Shown: one piece after another, positions 9,487 through 19,221 of the stretch | How the letters are laid out: the number at the start of each line of letters is the position of its first letter | Numbering within the stretch: the first letter of the stretch is position 1 | NCBI GenBank assembly: GCA_039105265.1 | Contig: JAPFFF010000011.1 | Span: 2,666,001 to 2,730,000, forward strand | DNA: 64,000 nt | Reading direction: 5' to 3' | Source: Tritrichomonas musculus | Lineage: Eukaryota; Parabasalia; Tritrichomonadida; Tritrichomonadidae | Made by a program: the position numbers and the translations under genes | The notes under the pieces: generated by a model | The model's input: only the letters and a program-made list of their open reading frames with translations | Databases searched by the model: none | What the model was told of the DNA's origin: nothing

Positions 9487-9553
9487 TTATACAGAAATAA
9501 AAAAAATGAAATGAACAATAGAAAAATGTTTAGTCATTTCACTTTTTTCTTTG

Positions 9554-9793
9554 ATGAATATCGATAAGAAGATACGATTGACCACTGAAATGCTCAACGC
9601 TAAAATCATGGATGAAAAGCAAAAGCTTGAAACTTACTTGTTGCTCCAAATTGATCAACTCAACCAACGACTTGATGAGGTTCTTAATAGGGTCAACCTG
9701 CTATCTTTAAAACTCGATTCTGTCATTGATGACCTTGCAAATATGAAGGTCAACGTTGATGATATCAACAGCAGCCTTGATAACCTTCATTAA
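9554..9793 (+). CDS. Small coiled-coil protein (79 aa), present in A only
   Basis: ATG at 9554, preceded by a T-rich leader. The product is almost entirely heptad-patterned (LLLQIDQLNQRLDEVLNRVN, then LSLKLDSVIDDLANMKVNV), so it should form a rod-like oligomer. B has no counterpart here: the surrounding sequence continues directly from the 87-residue gene to the protease leader. It may be an accessory virion or scaffold protein. Function unknown. Confidence 0.65.
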   Translation: MNIDKKIRLTTEMLNAKIMDEKQKLETYLLLQIDQLNQRLDEVLNRVNLLSLKLDSVIDDLANMKVNVDDINSSLDNLH

Positions 9794-9834
9794 TAAACAA
9801 CATCTTCTTCTTCTTTCTTTTATTTGATTTTTAA

Positions 9835-11382
9835 ATGACAAGTGATGTAGGTACACAAACAAAACCTAACAATAAAATACAACTATTACAAGGTACTATT
9901 AAATTTCGACCTAAACTAGTTGATAGAGATGTTGCAAGATTAACAAGAGGTTTGGGTCAAACTATATGGAAGTTCTCTAATAATCAAATAAATCTACAAA
10001 AATTATATGAGACATATTTAAATACTAGTATAGCTTTTAAAGACGTACTTGAATTTGCTAATAGACTCAAGAGAGAGAAACCAAGAGCAAAATTTACAGG
10101 TTGTGTGTTTGCTATTAAGAAAAATCAAGATGATAAAGATGAACATGGGCATTACATAACAGTATTAAAGCCATATCAATATACTCTCCAAGAATCAGAT
10201 CAAGGTATATTAACAGAGATAAAATTACATTATGATATTATCAACATAAGGATATCTCGAATGAAGACTGAGGAGGAAAAACAAGCAGCTAGAGAACTGA
10301 GAGAGCAGATGAAAGAAAGAACATTGAAAAGTGATAAGAAAGAATATAAAACTAGAGGTATTCAAACAGATGATATACCAGAATTGGCTCCATTACCCAG
10401 ACCTCCAACTTTAAATCGAAATGATTATCATCTTAACCTTAGGAAAATCGGTAGGAACCGACCCACAAATGTTGAGCCACCAACAAGGGATCAAAATCAA
10501 AACAGAATTCAACTTTTACTTCAAAGTAGTACAAATTTAGACGAGGATGATAGACCTAAGAAAAAATCAAAACAACATAAGAAAAAATCAAAACGACCTC
10601 GTTCACCTTCACCTCCACCACCTCCACCACCTCCTCCTCCTTCATCACCACCTCCACAGTTTCCATCATCACATACCTCTCGAGGTACTAGTCCTCCTCC
10701 AAGACAACCCCGTATGACACCACAGAAGGCAGGAGAGTATACAGTAGACCAAGGACATAATAGGATTCATGATTGGAGGAGTTTAGTCAATGATGAAAAT
10801 ATAGACGAAGATGTTATTGATGACTACTTGAAACTTCTATATGAAAAAGGAAAGAGATTGAATAAACAACCTGGTCAAAATGAGGCAGAGTTTGATAAAA
10901 AGAAAATATTGGTTGTACCTACTGCATTTTATACCCTCCTTTCTATAGCATATGAGACTAATGATATGGAAAAAATACATGAACTGATGAAAAGTCCTAT
11001 CTCAGGTAAACAGTCATTTTCACATTTCGATAAAGTATTTGTCCCCATTTGCTCAGATGGAGAACATTGGGTTTTATGTATTGTTCGATATTCAAAGAAA
11101 ATAATCGAATGCTATGACTCTGAGAATAAGTCAATGGCACCAGAGGTAAAGACACTTAATAAGTGGATCAATATTTCAGGAACAGGTAAGTTAAAAGCAA
11201 AATATTATGATGTACCTAGTCAAAGGAATAATAAGGATTGTGGAGTGTTTCTAATGGAATCTTGTCGTACCTTTTTGCATGAAGGAGATGGTAAGTTTAA
11301 ACAACGCAATATGCCAGATATTAGAAAGAGAATACTTCGAGAACTTCAAAACAATGAATTAGAAACAGGTGTTGTATATTAA
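9835..11382 (+). CDS. Adenain/Ulp1-like cysteine protease with long N-terminal region
   Basis: A 515-residue product. The C-terminal third is a C48-type (adenovirus-protease-like) domain with the expected order His411 (EHWVLC), Asp428 (CYDSEN), Gln463 (PSQRNNK) and Cys469 (DCGVF). In Polintons and adenoviruses this enzyme matures capsid proteins. The N-terminal 330 residues hold a globular part, a basic stretch (KKKSKQHKKKSKRPR) and a poly-proline linker near 260-280. Two TQT-type motifs (VGTQTK at 5-10 and GIQTDD near 175) resemble dynein light chain LC8 ligands. It is first of a run of rightward genes with 5-26-base gaps and has a T-rich leader ending TTTTTAAATG. Confidence 0.9.
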   Translation: MTSDVGTQTKPNNKIQLLQGTIKFRPKLVDRDVARLTRGLGQTIWKFSNNQINLQKLYETYLNTSIAFKDVLEFANRLKREKPRAKFTGCVFAIKKNQDDKDEHGHYITVLKPYQYTLQESDQGILTEIKLHYDIINIRISRMKTEEEKQAARELREQMKERTLKSDKKEYKTRGIQTDDIPELAPLPRPPTLNRNDYHLNLRKIGRNRPTNVEPPTRDQNQNRIQLLLQSSTNLDEDDRPKKKSKQHKKKSKRPRSPSPPPPPPPPPPSSPPPQFPSSHTSRGTSPPPRQPRMTPQKAGEYTVDQGHNRIHDWRSLVNDENIDEDVIDDYLKLLYEKGKRLNKQPGQNEAEFDKKKILVVPTAFYTLLSIAYETNDMEKIHELMKSPISGKQSFSHFDKVFVPICSDGEHWVLCIVRYSKKIIECYDSENKSMAPEVKTLNKWINISGTGKLKAKYYDVPSQRNNKDCGVFLMESCRTFLHEGDGKFKQRNMPDIRKRILRELQNNELETGVVY

Positions 11383-11406
11383 TAAAGACTTTTTATTCAA
11401 CTCGAA

Positions 11407-12408
11407 ATGGAATTACCACCAAGTGTTAACACTTTATATCCTAATCGAGATAATATAGTTAATGATGGTAATACACCTCTTCCAATCGAAACAGCCTACT
11501 TCCTTGAGGATGCTCAACATGATAAAGCTAAGTTTAATAGGTATTGGTTTAATTTCCCACCAGAATGGTCAACTGCAAACAAAGGGGAATCTATTGTTGG
11601 CGTTCGTTCAGCACATATCATTAAGAGAAGACGCAAAATGGAAGTAGAGATTGAAATATATAAGATACATAAGAAAACATATGAGTTTGTTTGTGGTGGA
11701 ACATGGAATGATGGAACACTAAAAGAAGACTATATAACTGGTTCAAATCATGAATATGGGTGCTTCAAAGTCATTGATTGGGTGTCAGTCGATGGAGATT
11801 TACGTGGATTTTTTGATGCAGTTAATCGTGCATTCAAGTCATACATTAAAACTTCAACATTAGACAAATTTGTTCAAAATGATGATGATATACAGGATAG
11901 AGATATACAAACCGATGGATACTATGATAAAAATGGTTTTCATGAAATCATTTATACAGAAAGAAATAAAGCAGGGAACCATAAATACTACTATAACAAT
12001 AGTAAGAATGAACGAGATTGGGAGTATACTGCACCATATATGAACTTTTTCCAACTTAAATCCTGGAATGATGACTTTGCAGATGTGTTTAATATAGGTA
12101 ATGGCATATTTCAAAATAAACCAGAAAAATATCAAACATGGAGTAAGACATTAATATTTGATAATATATGGGACAGACAATCATGCAAAATATATTCATC
12201 GATAGGTGAACAAGCATTACATAACTATATTGGAGATAGTGATGTTGAATATAGTCCGATTAAGTACTTCAAGTTAAACTCAATGGACCAAAGGTTTTGG
12301 ATAGACTTCTATAGTGATGCCCATTATAATTGTCCAACAAAACTACCTCCAAATGATTCATTTGTAATCGAAATGCAATTCCTTCAATACGATAAGATGT
12401 TTATTTAA
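11407..12408 (+). CDS. Candidate minor capsid (penton) protein
   Basis: A 333-residue product between protease and integrase. It is rich in Tyr, Trp, Phe and Asn with beta-strand-like alternation, ends in a strand-like tail (DSFVIEMQFLQYDKMFI), and has no membrane span. Size, composition and gene context fit a single-jelly-roll penton protein of Polinton-type virions, but I recognise no diagnostic motif, so this is inference. It carries one TQT-type motif (RDIQTDG, about residue 166). In B I see two substitutions only. Confidence 0.55.
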   Translation: MELPPSVNTLYPNRDNIVNDGNTPLPIETAYFLEDAQHDKAKFNRYWFNFPPEWSTANKGESIVGVRSAHIIKRRRKMEVEIEIYKIHKKTYEFVCGGTWNDGTLKEDYITGSNHEYGCFKVIDWVSVDGDLRGFFDAVNRAFKSYIKTSTLDKFVQNDDDIQDRDIQTDGYYDKNGFHEIIYTERNKAGNHKYYYNNSKNERDWEYTAPYMNFFQLKSWNDDFADVFNIGNGIFQNKPEKYQTWSKTLIFDNIWDRQSCKIYSSIGEQALHNYIGDSDVEYSPIKYFKLNSMDQRFWIDFYSDAHYNCPTKLPPNDSFVIEMQFLQYDKMFI

Positions 12409-12414
12409 AAATAA

Positions 12415-13569
12415 ATGAGTAAAGAAGAACCAAGCCCATATGAAAAATTATACAACAAAGCTAAATGGAAGACCTTGGACAAATACCTTAGCATGGCAAA
12501 ACAAGAGAATCTAAATGAAGACGAAGCAAAGAAATACTTTGATGAAAAAGTAGTACATGATAAGAGAGTACCTAAAGCACAATTTATTCCTATTGTATCC
12601 AAACATCCTCATGGTTATCAAATGGATACCTTCATTAATAATAAAGAGGCAGGTGGGTTGAATTATCTAATGTTCATCAATATCAACACCAGAAAAGCAT
12701 ATGCATATCCTATGAATGGTAAAGGAGCAAGAGAAGTATTAACAGCACTTCATAAATTTGTTAATGATGTACCTCATGTATATTCGATAACAAGTGATGA
12801 GGATGCAGCATATTTATCATCAACAGTCTTAGACTTCATGAGAGAGAAGAACATAAAATATCGAACAACAACTGAGAATAACCATAATGTACTTGGCATT
12901 ATTAATAGGTTTATGAGAACCATAAGAGATGCTATTGGTGAAAATAGGTTTATTCAACCAAAGGAGATGCATGATTTGGTTAACATATATAACAACTCTC
13001 CTCATAGGTCTCTAGATAATAAAGCACCTAATGATATTACTCCAGAGGATGAAATAAAGTACATACAAAAGAATGCACGCATTAATCCATACCATTTTAA
13101 TCCAGGTGAGAAGGTCAGGTTAGTACTCGAAAAAGAACCATTTGGTAAAAGAAGAAGTAATTTGTCTAATGAGTCTTATATAGTTGACTCGCAAAAAGGT
13201 AACCAGTTTGTGGTCAAGTCCAAAGATGGTTCAACTAGTTCATTCCCTGGATATAGGTTGTTAAGGACAAGAGACAAAAGGATTAAAGTAGCTGAAAGAC
13301 TAAATGAAGGTAAAGAAGGTATTATTGAAAAAATATATAACTTTGATGAAGATACTGGTAAGTATGATTTAAAATGGGAAGGAGTCGAAGGTGATGATGC
13401 CTTTGCTAGACAAACTATTAGAGATGTAAGGAGAGGTAATCCATTAGTACTTGGTACAGCAGAAAGACAATATTGGTTGGAACAAAAGAAAAATTATGAA
13501 CGACAAATTAAAGCAGGTCAAAAGGTTGAGGGCAAACCAATACCAGATAAAATTATGAAATACATTTAA
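12415..13569 (+). CDS. Retroviral-type (rve) integrase with chromodomain-like tail
   Basis: A 384-residue product. The catalytic core lies at about residues 65-210, with Asp71 (YQMDTF) and Asp128 (TSDEDAAY), then a helix GIINRFMRTIRDAIG and the family's YNNSPHRSLDNKAP segment. Residues about 305-350 (IEKIYNF, YDLKWEGVEGDDAF) resemble a chromodomain, a common tail of Polinton and Ty3-type integrases that directs insertion to certain chromatin. The enzyme joins element ends to host DNA. The product from B looks identical. The gene starts 6 bases after the previous stop, in an AAATAAATG context. Confidence 0.9.
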   Translation: MSKEEPSPYEKLYNKAKWKTLDKYLSMAKQENLNEDEAKKYFDEKVVHDKRVPKAQFIPIVSKHPHGYQMDTFINNKEAGGLNYLMFININTRKAYAYPMNGKGAREVLTALHKFVNDVPHVYSITSDEDAAYLSSTVLDFMREKNIKYRTTTENNHNVLGIINRFMRTIRDAIGENRFIQPKEMHDLVNIYNNSPHRSLDNKAPNDITPEDEIKYIQKNARINPYHFNPGEKVRLVLEKEPFGKRRSNLSNESYIVDSQKGNQFVVKSKDGSTSSFPGYRLLRTRDKRIKVAERLNEGKEGIIEKIYNFDEDTGKYDLKWEGVEGDDAFARQTIRDVRRGNPLVLGTAERQYWLEQKKNYERQIKAGQKVEGKPIPDKIMKYI

Positions 13570-13579
13570 AAATTTGTAA

Positions 13580-14446
13580 ATGGATGAACCCCCAAATGCA
13601 GAACTCATAAATAAAGTAGAAACATTGATTAAAGAGACCTTACAGAAGAACATGAAAGAGATAGATGGTGCTTTGATTAAACCATTATCACCTGATTATC
13701 CTTTTAGCACAAATGGTATATACTTTTTAATTGGTAAACCAGGTGCTGGTAAAAGTTTTTGGATATGGAGACATATTATGATAACAGAGAGGTTGTTTAA
13801 ACATCCATACTACCAAAAGATAATATTTTGCTCAAGCTCTGGTAAAATGGATAAAACAGCTGAAACACTTAATAAACAGATACGATCAAGAATCGATTAT
13901 GTAAAGGAAAGAGAATTAATGAGTTATCTTAAAAGACATCTTCGAAGAAAGATAAAGTATTATGCCATTGTCAAATATGTATTATCTCGAATGAAAGAGA
14001 CCAATGACGAAATGAGGAGGCTCATTGAGAAGCATCATTTAAATGAGCTCAATGATAAAATAATATATATAGCCAATAAGTTAGTCAAGTATGAAACATC
14101 ATCATATCCATATAACACATTATTGATACTAGATGATTGTGCAGGTAGTGATTTATTAAAGAATGGTAATAGTGAATTTATCAAGTTGTTAACCAAGACA
14201 AGACACTATAATTTAACATGTATCATGGCTATCCAAACTATTCGATTTGTTCATATGAATGCTAAAAGGTTAGCAACAGATATAATATGTTATACAGGAT
14301 ATAGTGAGGAAGATTTTACGAGCTTGTTGCAACAAACAAATAACTCATTAAATACTAAACAGACAGTAGCTGAGTACCTACAACATAAAGAACCACATGA
14401 GAAGTTCGTAATGAATATTTCTGCTAATAAGTACTATTTTGAATAA
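13580..14446 (+). CDS. FtsK/A32-type DNA packaging ATPase
   Basis: A 288-residue product with Walker A GKPGAGKS at residues 52-59 and Walker B LLILDD at 181-186. A following TRHYNLTCIMAIQT segment is typical of the sensor region of A32-like packaging motors. In Polintons this ATPase drives DNA into the capsid. It is shorter than the 314- and 341-residue ATPases of E and F and clearly divergent from them. It starts 10 bases after the integrase stop. In B I see three substitutions. Confidence 0.9.
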   Translation: MDEPPNAELINKVETLIKETLQKNMKEIDGALIKPLSPDYPFSTNGIYFLIGKPGAGKSFWIWRHIMITERLFKHPYYQKIIFCSSSGKMDKTAETLNKQIRSRIDYVKERELMSYLKRHLRRKIKYYAIVKYVLSRMKETNDEMRRLIEKHHLNELNDKIIYIANKLVKYETSSYPYNTLLILDDCAGSDLLKNGNSEFIKLLTKTRHYNLTCIMAIQTIRFVHMNAKRLATDIICYTGYSEEDFTSLLQQTNNSLNTKQTVAEYLQHKEPHEKFVMNISANKYYFE

Positions 14447-14464
14447 TTTTTTATTATTTTTTAA

Positions 14465-14920
14465 ATGGGAATTAAACTTCATTCAGAAGAAGATTATTGG
14501 AAGCCAAATTATGCTAAACAAAAAGAATTTTCTCCATGGCAAACGATAATAAAAGGAGGAGTAGGTTTAGGTGGTAAATTATTAATGGGAGCTGCAGATA
14601 GTTTTACTGGAGGTCTTGCAAGTAAAATATTGGATGCTTCAGCAGGTGGATTAACCAAGCATGCTGGTGTTATTGGTTCAGTTGCGAGAGGTCTTGGTGA
14701 AAGCTACTTGAGCGATAGTACAAGAAATAAATTAGCAAACATAGCTGACACAGCATTAAAATATGTCCCAGATGGAAAAGTGAAAACTGCCTTATCATCA
14801 ATTAATAAATCTGCAAAAGGTGAATCAGTTGGAGCACCTCTTGAAAAGCCAGCATTTTCGTCTAGATCATTACAAGAGAGTGACTTTACTACCAACAATC
14901 GGGCGAGAACCTACATCTAA
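14465..14920 (+). CDS. Gly/Ala-rich small virion-like protein (151 aa)
   Basis: Residues about 25-85 are Gly/Ala/Leu-rich and amphipathic (GGVGLGGKLLMGAADSFTGG, ASKILDASAGGL), like membrane-interacting minor virion proteins. The C-terminal part is Ser/Lys-rich. Position between ATPase and capsid genes fits a minor capsid or membrane-active protein. It may be the functional partner of the 84-residue basic amphipathic protein of D and F, but I see no clear sequence match. A T-rich leader ends TTTTTTAAATG. Confidence 0.55.
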   Translation: MGIKLHSEEDYWKPNYAKQKEFSPWQTIIKGGVGLGGKLLMGAADSFTGGLASKILDASAGGLTKHAGVIGSVARGLGESYLSDSTRNKLANIADTALKYVPDGKVKTALSSINKSAKGESVGAPLEKPAFSSRSLQESDFTTNNRARTYI

Positions 14921-14967
14921 TGAAAACTCAAAAAAACTAAATTTTTGGACTTTTTTGTTTATTTTAA

Positions 14968-15519
14968 ATGTCAAAACATCTAACAGGTTCTAAGAGACTT
15001 GCAGTTATTCATAAATGGTTGAATGGAAGGGATGACCCAGATTGGGAAGTTTTACCTACAAAAACCAAAGACAAGTATATTGTAAAACAGCGAAAAACTC
15101 CAATAACTCGAGAATATCAAGAAAACTCAGAAAGTGAAAATAACGAAGAAACTCAAGAAAACTCAGACAGTGAAGAACATGAGGAACTTGAAGAAAAGCC
15201 AAGAAAGCCAATAAGTTCGAAAGCTGCACGAAAACCTCCAAAACCTCGAAAAACTCAACAAAGCCAAGTTTATGACCCTACTGTGAATGAGGAAATACTA
15301 AAACAGCTAAAATCACTAGGTGAAGAAATGAAGATAAGTCGAGAGAAGAAAGAACAGAGACGTATGATAAAGGAGGTTGTTGATAAAAGGATGAGTAAAC
15401 CAAGACAACAGTATGTTCCTGAAGAACCGCCACAACAATATGAAGAAGAACAACAACCTCAATATATACCTATGAGACCTATTGGTAGGAGAAATCGCAT
15501 CTTTGAAGATATGATGTAA
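14968..15519 (+). CDS. Charged, probably disordered protein (183 aa)
   Basis: Not recognised. Residues 1-45 are basic and could fold (GSKRLAVIHKWLNGRDDPDW). The centre is acidic with Glu/Asn/Ser repeats (QENSESENNEETQENSDSEE), then a Lys/Pro-rich part, a short charged helix and a Gln/Pro/Tyr-rich tail ending in GRRNRIFEDMM. It lies directly before the major capsid gene, so a scaffold or core role is plausible. One substitution separates the A and B products. Confidence 0.6.
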   Translation: MSKHLTGSKRLAVIHKWLNGRDDPDWEVLPTKTKDKYIVKQRKTPITREYQENSESENNEETQENSDSEEHEELEEKPRKPISSKAARKPPKPRKTQQSQVYDPTVNEEILKQLKSLGEEMKISREKKEQRRMIKEVVDKRMSKPRQQYVPEEPPQQYEEEQQPQYIPMRPIGRRNRIFEDMM

Positions 15520-15536
15520 ATTTTTTTCTATCTAAA

Positions 15537-17219
15537 ATGCTTAACAAGGAATCCTATATGAAAACCTCAGCAGAGGTTTGTACTCAGATTGCATCTTACT
15601 TTGATGTTGTCGATAATTGCATAGCACTTAGTGATACTAATAAGGCATACTCATTAAATCCACAAACTTCGTATTCACCATCACCACCAATTAAGAGTGG
15701 TTCCTATACAACATGTATTATCTCTCCTAATACTCATAATACTGCTGATATATATAATGGATTTATTCGAGCAGATATGAGAGTGATGATAAAAATAGAC
15801 AAGCCAATTCTAAGTGATTTAGAAAATGTCAGTGGTTATAATTTTGGTAAGGTATGGTTTGGTTTTAAGGATGCTCGAGATGCTGTTGAGAAGTATGAAA
15901 TTGTAGCTAATGGTATGACGCTTTATACCCAGAACTTTGGATGTGAAGAATCCTTTTTAACTGCATGTTGTGCAAATGAAGTTACTAAAAGAGCTGATAT
16001 ATATAGTAAAGCAAGACATAAGGATATTTGGAATGATACTCATGGAAGGAGATGTGGTTTTGTTGCAAATCTTAACAAAGATGTGACTTCTGTCACTGAA
16101 ACAATTAGATTAAAGATTGATTTGCGACGATTCCTACCTTTATCTAATATCAAGTACTTGCCAGCATTTGCAGGTAAAATCGAATTACGTCTTTACTTTT
16201 CAACAGCTGGTATGGTATATTGTCCAGTTGGTTTTGAAAAGAGCTTGGTTGCTAATCCACATATAATGAAAGACTTCAATGTTGATGAAATTACCAATGA
16301 ATTTCGACCTATTGGAGAACCAATATGGATGTGGACAAGTACCGAAAAAATAGCAATGGATAAGATTAATCACCCCAAGAATCTTCCACCTGTTGGTGAA
16401 AATCATGGAGGAGCATATGAAATTGACGGAGCTAACAAGACTAAGGAAAGAGTTGACCGAACTATTTACAGTGATTGGAGAACTTGGAGTGTTGTTGATT
16501 ATTCCATTGAAGAATGTGCGAGTATTATACCTTGTTTTGGTATTCATGAATCTGTATATACAGCACTTGTTCAAAGATATGCTAACCCTCAACATCCACT
16601 TACATTCCCAACACAGATTATGTCATTTTACACTTGTACAAGACCTCTTAATAATGAACAAGATAAAGCAACTATTACTATTACACCTAATTTTGTAGAT
16701 AGTATGTTTTGCTTATTCCCACTTAAGCATACACATAAGACATACTTCAAGAATCCTATGTTTGAAGCATTTCATATGAATTGTGGTAATTACAATAATA
16801 TTCCTGCTAAAGCATTTGGTACGAATGGTAAGTATCCAGAGTTCCTCGAATATTGCCAGAATGCAATGAACATGAATGGAGAGCAAAATGGATTTAATAA
16901 AGAGGTTATTGCAAGTTTAGCGAATGAGTATCAATATAATGAAAACACAACAGGCTATTATCCAAATGATAGGTCCTCATTCTTCATAGGTCTTCCTACT
17001 GAAACAGATGGAACATATCAACAAGGTCTTTCAAGTCTTGCACCTATTAACTTCGAATTGATATGTAGTCAAAAGGCAGATAATCCATTTAGACAGGAAG
17101 TAGATACACCTCCATTATTATGCTTATTAACAGATATATCAATTAGTATCTTAATTAGACCTAATGGTATGCCACCATCAGTACGTATTGGTCCTTATGA
17201 TTTAACAACCCCTGAGTAA
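15537..17219 (+). CDS. Major capsid protein (double jelly-roll type)
   Basis: A 560-residue product, the right size for a Polinton-type major capsid protein, with beta-rich composition. It aligns by eye with the capsid proteins of D and F around the first jelly roll: VWFGFKDARDAVEKYEIVAN here against VGFKSSNQLFDRLEILHNN in D, followed in both by a Cys-Glu/Arg-Glu segment. The second half also shows shared turns (FPLKHTHKTYFKNPM here, FPKHHNDLTVFENPVYQN in D). In B the same gene is interrupted by element D. Leader ATCTAAAATG after a T7 run. Confidence 0.85.
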   Translation: MLNKESYMKTSAEVCTQIASYFDVVDNCIALSDTNKAYSLNPQTSYSPSPPIKSGSYTTCIISPNTHNTADIYNGFIRADMRVMIKIDKPILSDLENVSGYNFGKVWFGFKDARDAVEKYEIVANGMTLYTQNFGCEESFLTACCANEVTKRADIYSKARHKDIWNDTHGRRCGFVANLNKDVTSVTETIRLKIDLRRFLPLSNIKYLPAFAGKIELRLYFSTAGMVYCPVGFEKSLVANPHIMKDFNVDEITNEFRPIGEPIWMWTSTEKIAMDKINHPKNLPPVGENHGGAYEIDGANKTKERVDRTIYSDWRTWSVVDYSIEECASIIPCFGIHESVYTALVQRYANPQHPLTFPTQIMSFYTCTRPLNNEQDKATITITPNFVDSMFCLFPLKHTHKTYFKNPMFEAFHMNCGNYNNIPAKAFGTNGKYPEFLEYCQNAMNMNGEQNGFNKEVIASLANEYQYNENTTGYYPNDRSSFFIGLPTETDGTYQQGLSSLAPINFELICSQKADNPFRQEVDTPPLLCLLTDISISILIRPNGMPPSVRIGPYDLTTPE

Positions 17220-17246
17220 AAAGATGTATATTTTATTTTATAGAAA

Positions 17247-17681
17247 ATGTCGAATGATTATAGAAGCCCACATGCTGAGATTGTTGGAAGAGAAGGTATG
17301 ATGTATAATGAAGCTACCATGAAAAATAAGGACATAGAGTTTCAACATTTTGGTGTGTTCAGTAATACTAATACTTATTCTGTAACTTTCAACCCATATA
17401 TTAATCGACCACCTACCCAGATTATTGAACATGAGGACCCAGTTAGATTTCCAGATACTCGAGAACATATAACCAAACCTGTTCGTGAACCTCCTGTTAG
17501 TATTACAGATGGTGGTTTTTATCGACATATAGGTGAAAAAGATAAACCAGTACCTCTCTTACCAAAATATCTTAAGAAGCCTGAGAAACCACCAATGCAA
17601 GGTAGAGCAAGAGAATATAATAAACAAGATATTCGATATGGACCTACCCAACATATCTTTACCCAAAATAACATATATTAA
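17247..17681 (+). CDS. Small Pro-rich element protein (144 aa)
   Basis: Not recognised. Rich in Pro, Tyr, Asn and His without an obvious fold; short strand-like stretches occur near 30-50 (FQHFGVFSNTNTYSVTF). No membrane span or cysteine pattern. It directly follows the capsid gene with a T-rich leader, so it is probably a late structural or capsid-accessory protein. The corresponding part of B lies beyond the insertion of D and is not in the window. Confidence 0.55.
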   Translation: MSNDYRSPHAEIVGREGMMYNEATMKNKDIEFQHFGVFSNTNTYSVTFNPYINRPPTQIIEHEDPVRFPDTREHITKPVREPPVSITDGGFYRHIGEKDKPVPLLPKYLKKPEKPPMQGRAREYNKQDIRYGPTQHIFTQNNIY

Positions 17682-17705
17682 TTTTTTATTGAATTTTTTA
17701 TCCAG

Positions 17706-18152
17706 ATGAAAATGACAACAAGAAACGTCTATGACTATGTCAATGAACTTCGCGCAAAATGTGCTCCAAATACTAAACAATGTAATTTCTCGATACTTTG
17801 TGACAAGTACCCAATGAAAGCAGGAGAATGGAGCTATTTAGGCAAAGTACTCTATGTCTCAATCAAGATAAAAGACAAGTGCCACAGATTTTATCCAGAT
17901 AAGCTCAAAGAACTTGATCTTGACTCAATATTTATTAAGCCTAACTCAAGGAGAAAAATATCTGAAGATTTCGAAGAGTTCTACATAAATGGAAACACTA
18001 CCACTCAAGAGTATCAAGGAATCAAATACTACAACTACTCCATTGCAGCTGCTCCTACAAGTCATAAACCAAAAATCGATGCTCTCAAGCAGAAATATCA
18101 AATTGAGTCATTTGACATGTTTATTGGAGAACAGCTAGACTTAGTACTTTAA
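17706..18152 (+). CDS. Conserved element protein, partner of ATPase gene in other families
   Basis: A 148-residue product with clear relatives in E (154 aa) and F (159 aa). Shared landmarks are VYDY at the start, CNFSILCDKYP, a KVLYVSIK strand, FYPDKLKEL, a SRRKIS basic turn, YYNYSI and FIGEQLDLVL at the end. Function unknown, but conservation across divergent families marks it as a core element gene. In E and F it converges with the ATPase gene, whereas here it lies 3 kb from it. Two Met are possible as start; the first follows a T-rich leader. Confidence 0.75.
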   Translation: MKMTTRNVYDYVNELRAKCAPNTKQCNFSILCDKYPMKAGEWSYLGKVLYVSIKIKDKCHRFYPDKLKELDLDSIFIKPNSRRKISEDFEEFYINGNTTTQEYQGIKYYNYSIAAAPTSHKPKIDALKQKYQIESFDMFIGEQLDLVL

Positions 18153-18173
18153 GCCTATTTTTTCCCAACCTAA

Positions 18174-18698
18174 ATGATTAAGAAGAGGGGTACAACCAAT
18201 GGAGTTCAAGCAAATGTATCTTTAGAACCATCAGCAGCTGCATCATCTACATCAAACATCAACAACAACATTATTATTAATAAGAGAGATGATGGCAAGG
18301 AAGACATTGTTATTACAAGAGACATTGGAGTGCAAACTGAACCTGTTGAAGTTGAACCAGATGTACGTAATGTTATACTTGAAGCATATGCACAAATACT
18401 ACTTAATCAAGACAAAGCACTACTAGCTAACATTATATCAAAGAAATGCATCATAGTACCTATTGAATCTCTTAGCAACATCATCAAAGCAATACTACAT
18501 GTTAGTGAGGTTGAAGTACAACTTAATGAAGATGTTGGATGTTGTGCAGCTAAGAGCAATCCAATAAGAAAAATAGATGCTATTAAGATTATTAAAGATA
18601 ATGGAGAGGTAGTCATTGACTTGAAACAAGTATATAATAAAGAATATAATGAGCTTGTTAATAATTATCATGTATGCTTAAAATATTGCATAGTATAA
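18174..18698 (+). CDS. Conserved element protein with TQT motif (174 aa)
   Basis: The N-terminal 60 residues are disordered and carry DIGVQTEPVE, a TQT-type dynein light chain ligand. The C-terminal half is conserved with the 210-residue product at 50297-50929: EVEVQLNEDVGC here against KVELVINEDSGC, both followed by a second Cys and a basic KID turn. The Cys pair could bind metal. No enzyme family recognised. It follows the 148-residue gene with a 21-base gap, as part of the rightward run. Confidence 0.65.
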   Translation: MIKKRGTTNGVQANVSLEPSAAASSTSNINNNIIINKRDDGKEDIVITRDIGVQTEPVEVEPDVRNVILEAYAQILLNQDKALLANIISKKCIIVPIESLSNIIKAILHVSEVEVQLNEDVGCCAAKSNPIRKIDAIKIIKDNGEVVIDLKQVYNKEYNELVNNYHVCLKYCIV

Positions 18699-18773
18699 AA
18701 AAGACATATTAAAAAAACTTAAAAAAGACATATATAAAAAAACTTAAAATTAGAAGTAATTATTTTTTTACTC

Positions 18774-19145
18774 TTACTCCTTGTCTTTTGGAGATGAAGC
18801 TTCTTGTTCATCTTCATCATCTTCTTCTTGTGTCTCTTGCGAGTCAGGCACTATAGGCACGTGAAAGCCAATAGATTTTGGTGTTGTAGATTGAGGAATC
18901 TTTTTATGAAAAACCTCGCAGGTAGTGAGATTCATTTGAGTAAGTGCTTCAGCAATCTTGTTCATGTTTGCTTGTATCAAAGGGTCATAGATGGTGCAGA
19001 CATTAGATGATGTCGAGTTTATTATTTTTTGGTTGAACAGAAATATCACCTCTTTAATAGCATTGGCTATTTCAACATGAGCATTTTTGATAGCTAGCTT
19101 TTGCTGTTTTTGGAATTCTTTGAAGTCATTTCCAGAACGCGACAT
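18774..19145 (-). CDS. Small element protein with acidic tail (123 aa)
   Basis: Not recognised. The first 75 residues look helical (FKEFQKQQKLAIKNAHVEIA, IKEVIFLFNQKI) and the last 25 are strongly acidic (DSQETQEEDDEDEQEASS). It is the first leftward gene after the rightward block and is divergent from the bZIP-like gene, sharing a 76-base T-rich spacer with it. No counterpart is visible in D, E or F. Confidence 0.55.
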   Translation of the reverse strand: MSRSGNDFKEFQKQQKLAIKNAHVEIANAIKEVIFLFNQKIINSTSSNVCTIYDPLIQANMNKIAEALTQMNLTTCEVFHKKIPQSTTPKSIGFHVPIVPDSQETQEEDDEDEQEASSPKDKE

Positions 19146-19221
19146 TTTAAAAAATGAAGTGATTTTGTTTGCGAATATTCAATTTTCAAAAATAATTCAA
19201 TTTTTTTTCTCGAATGAAATC

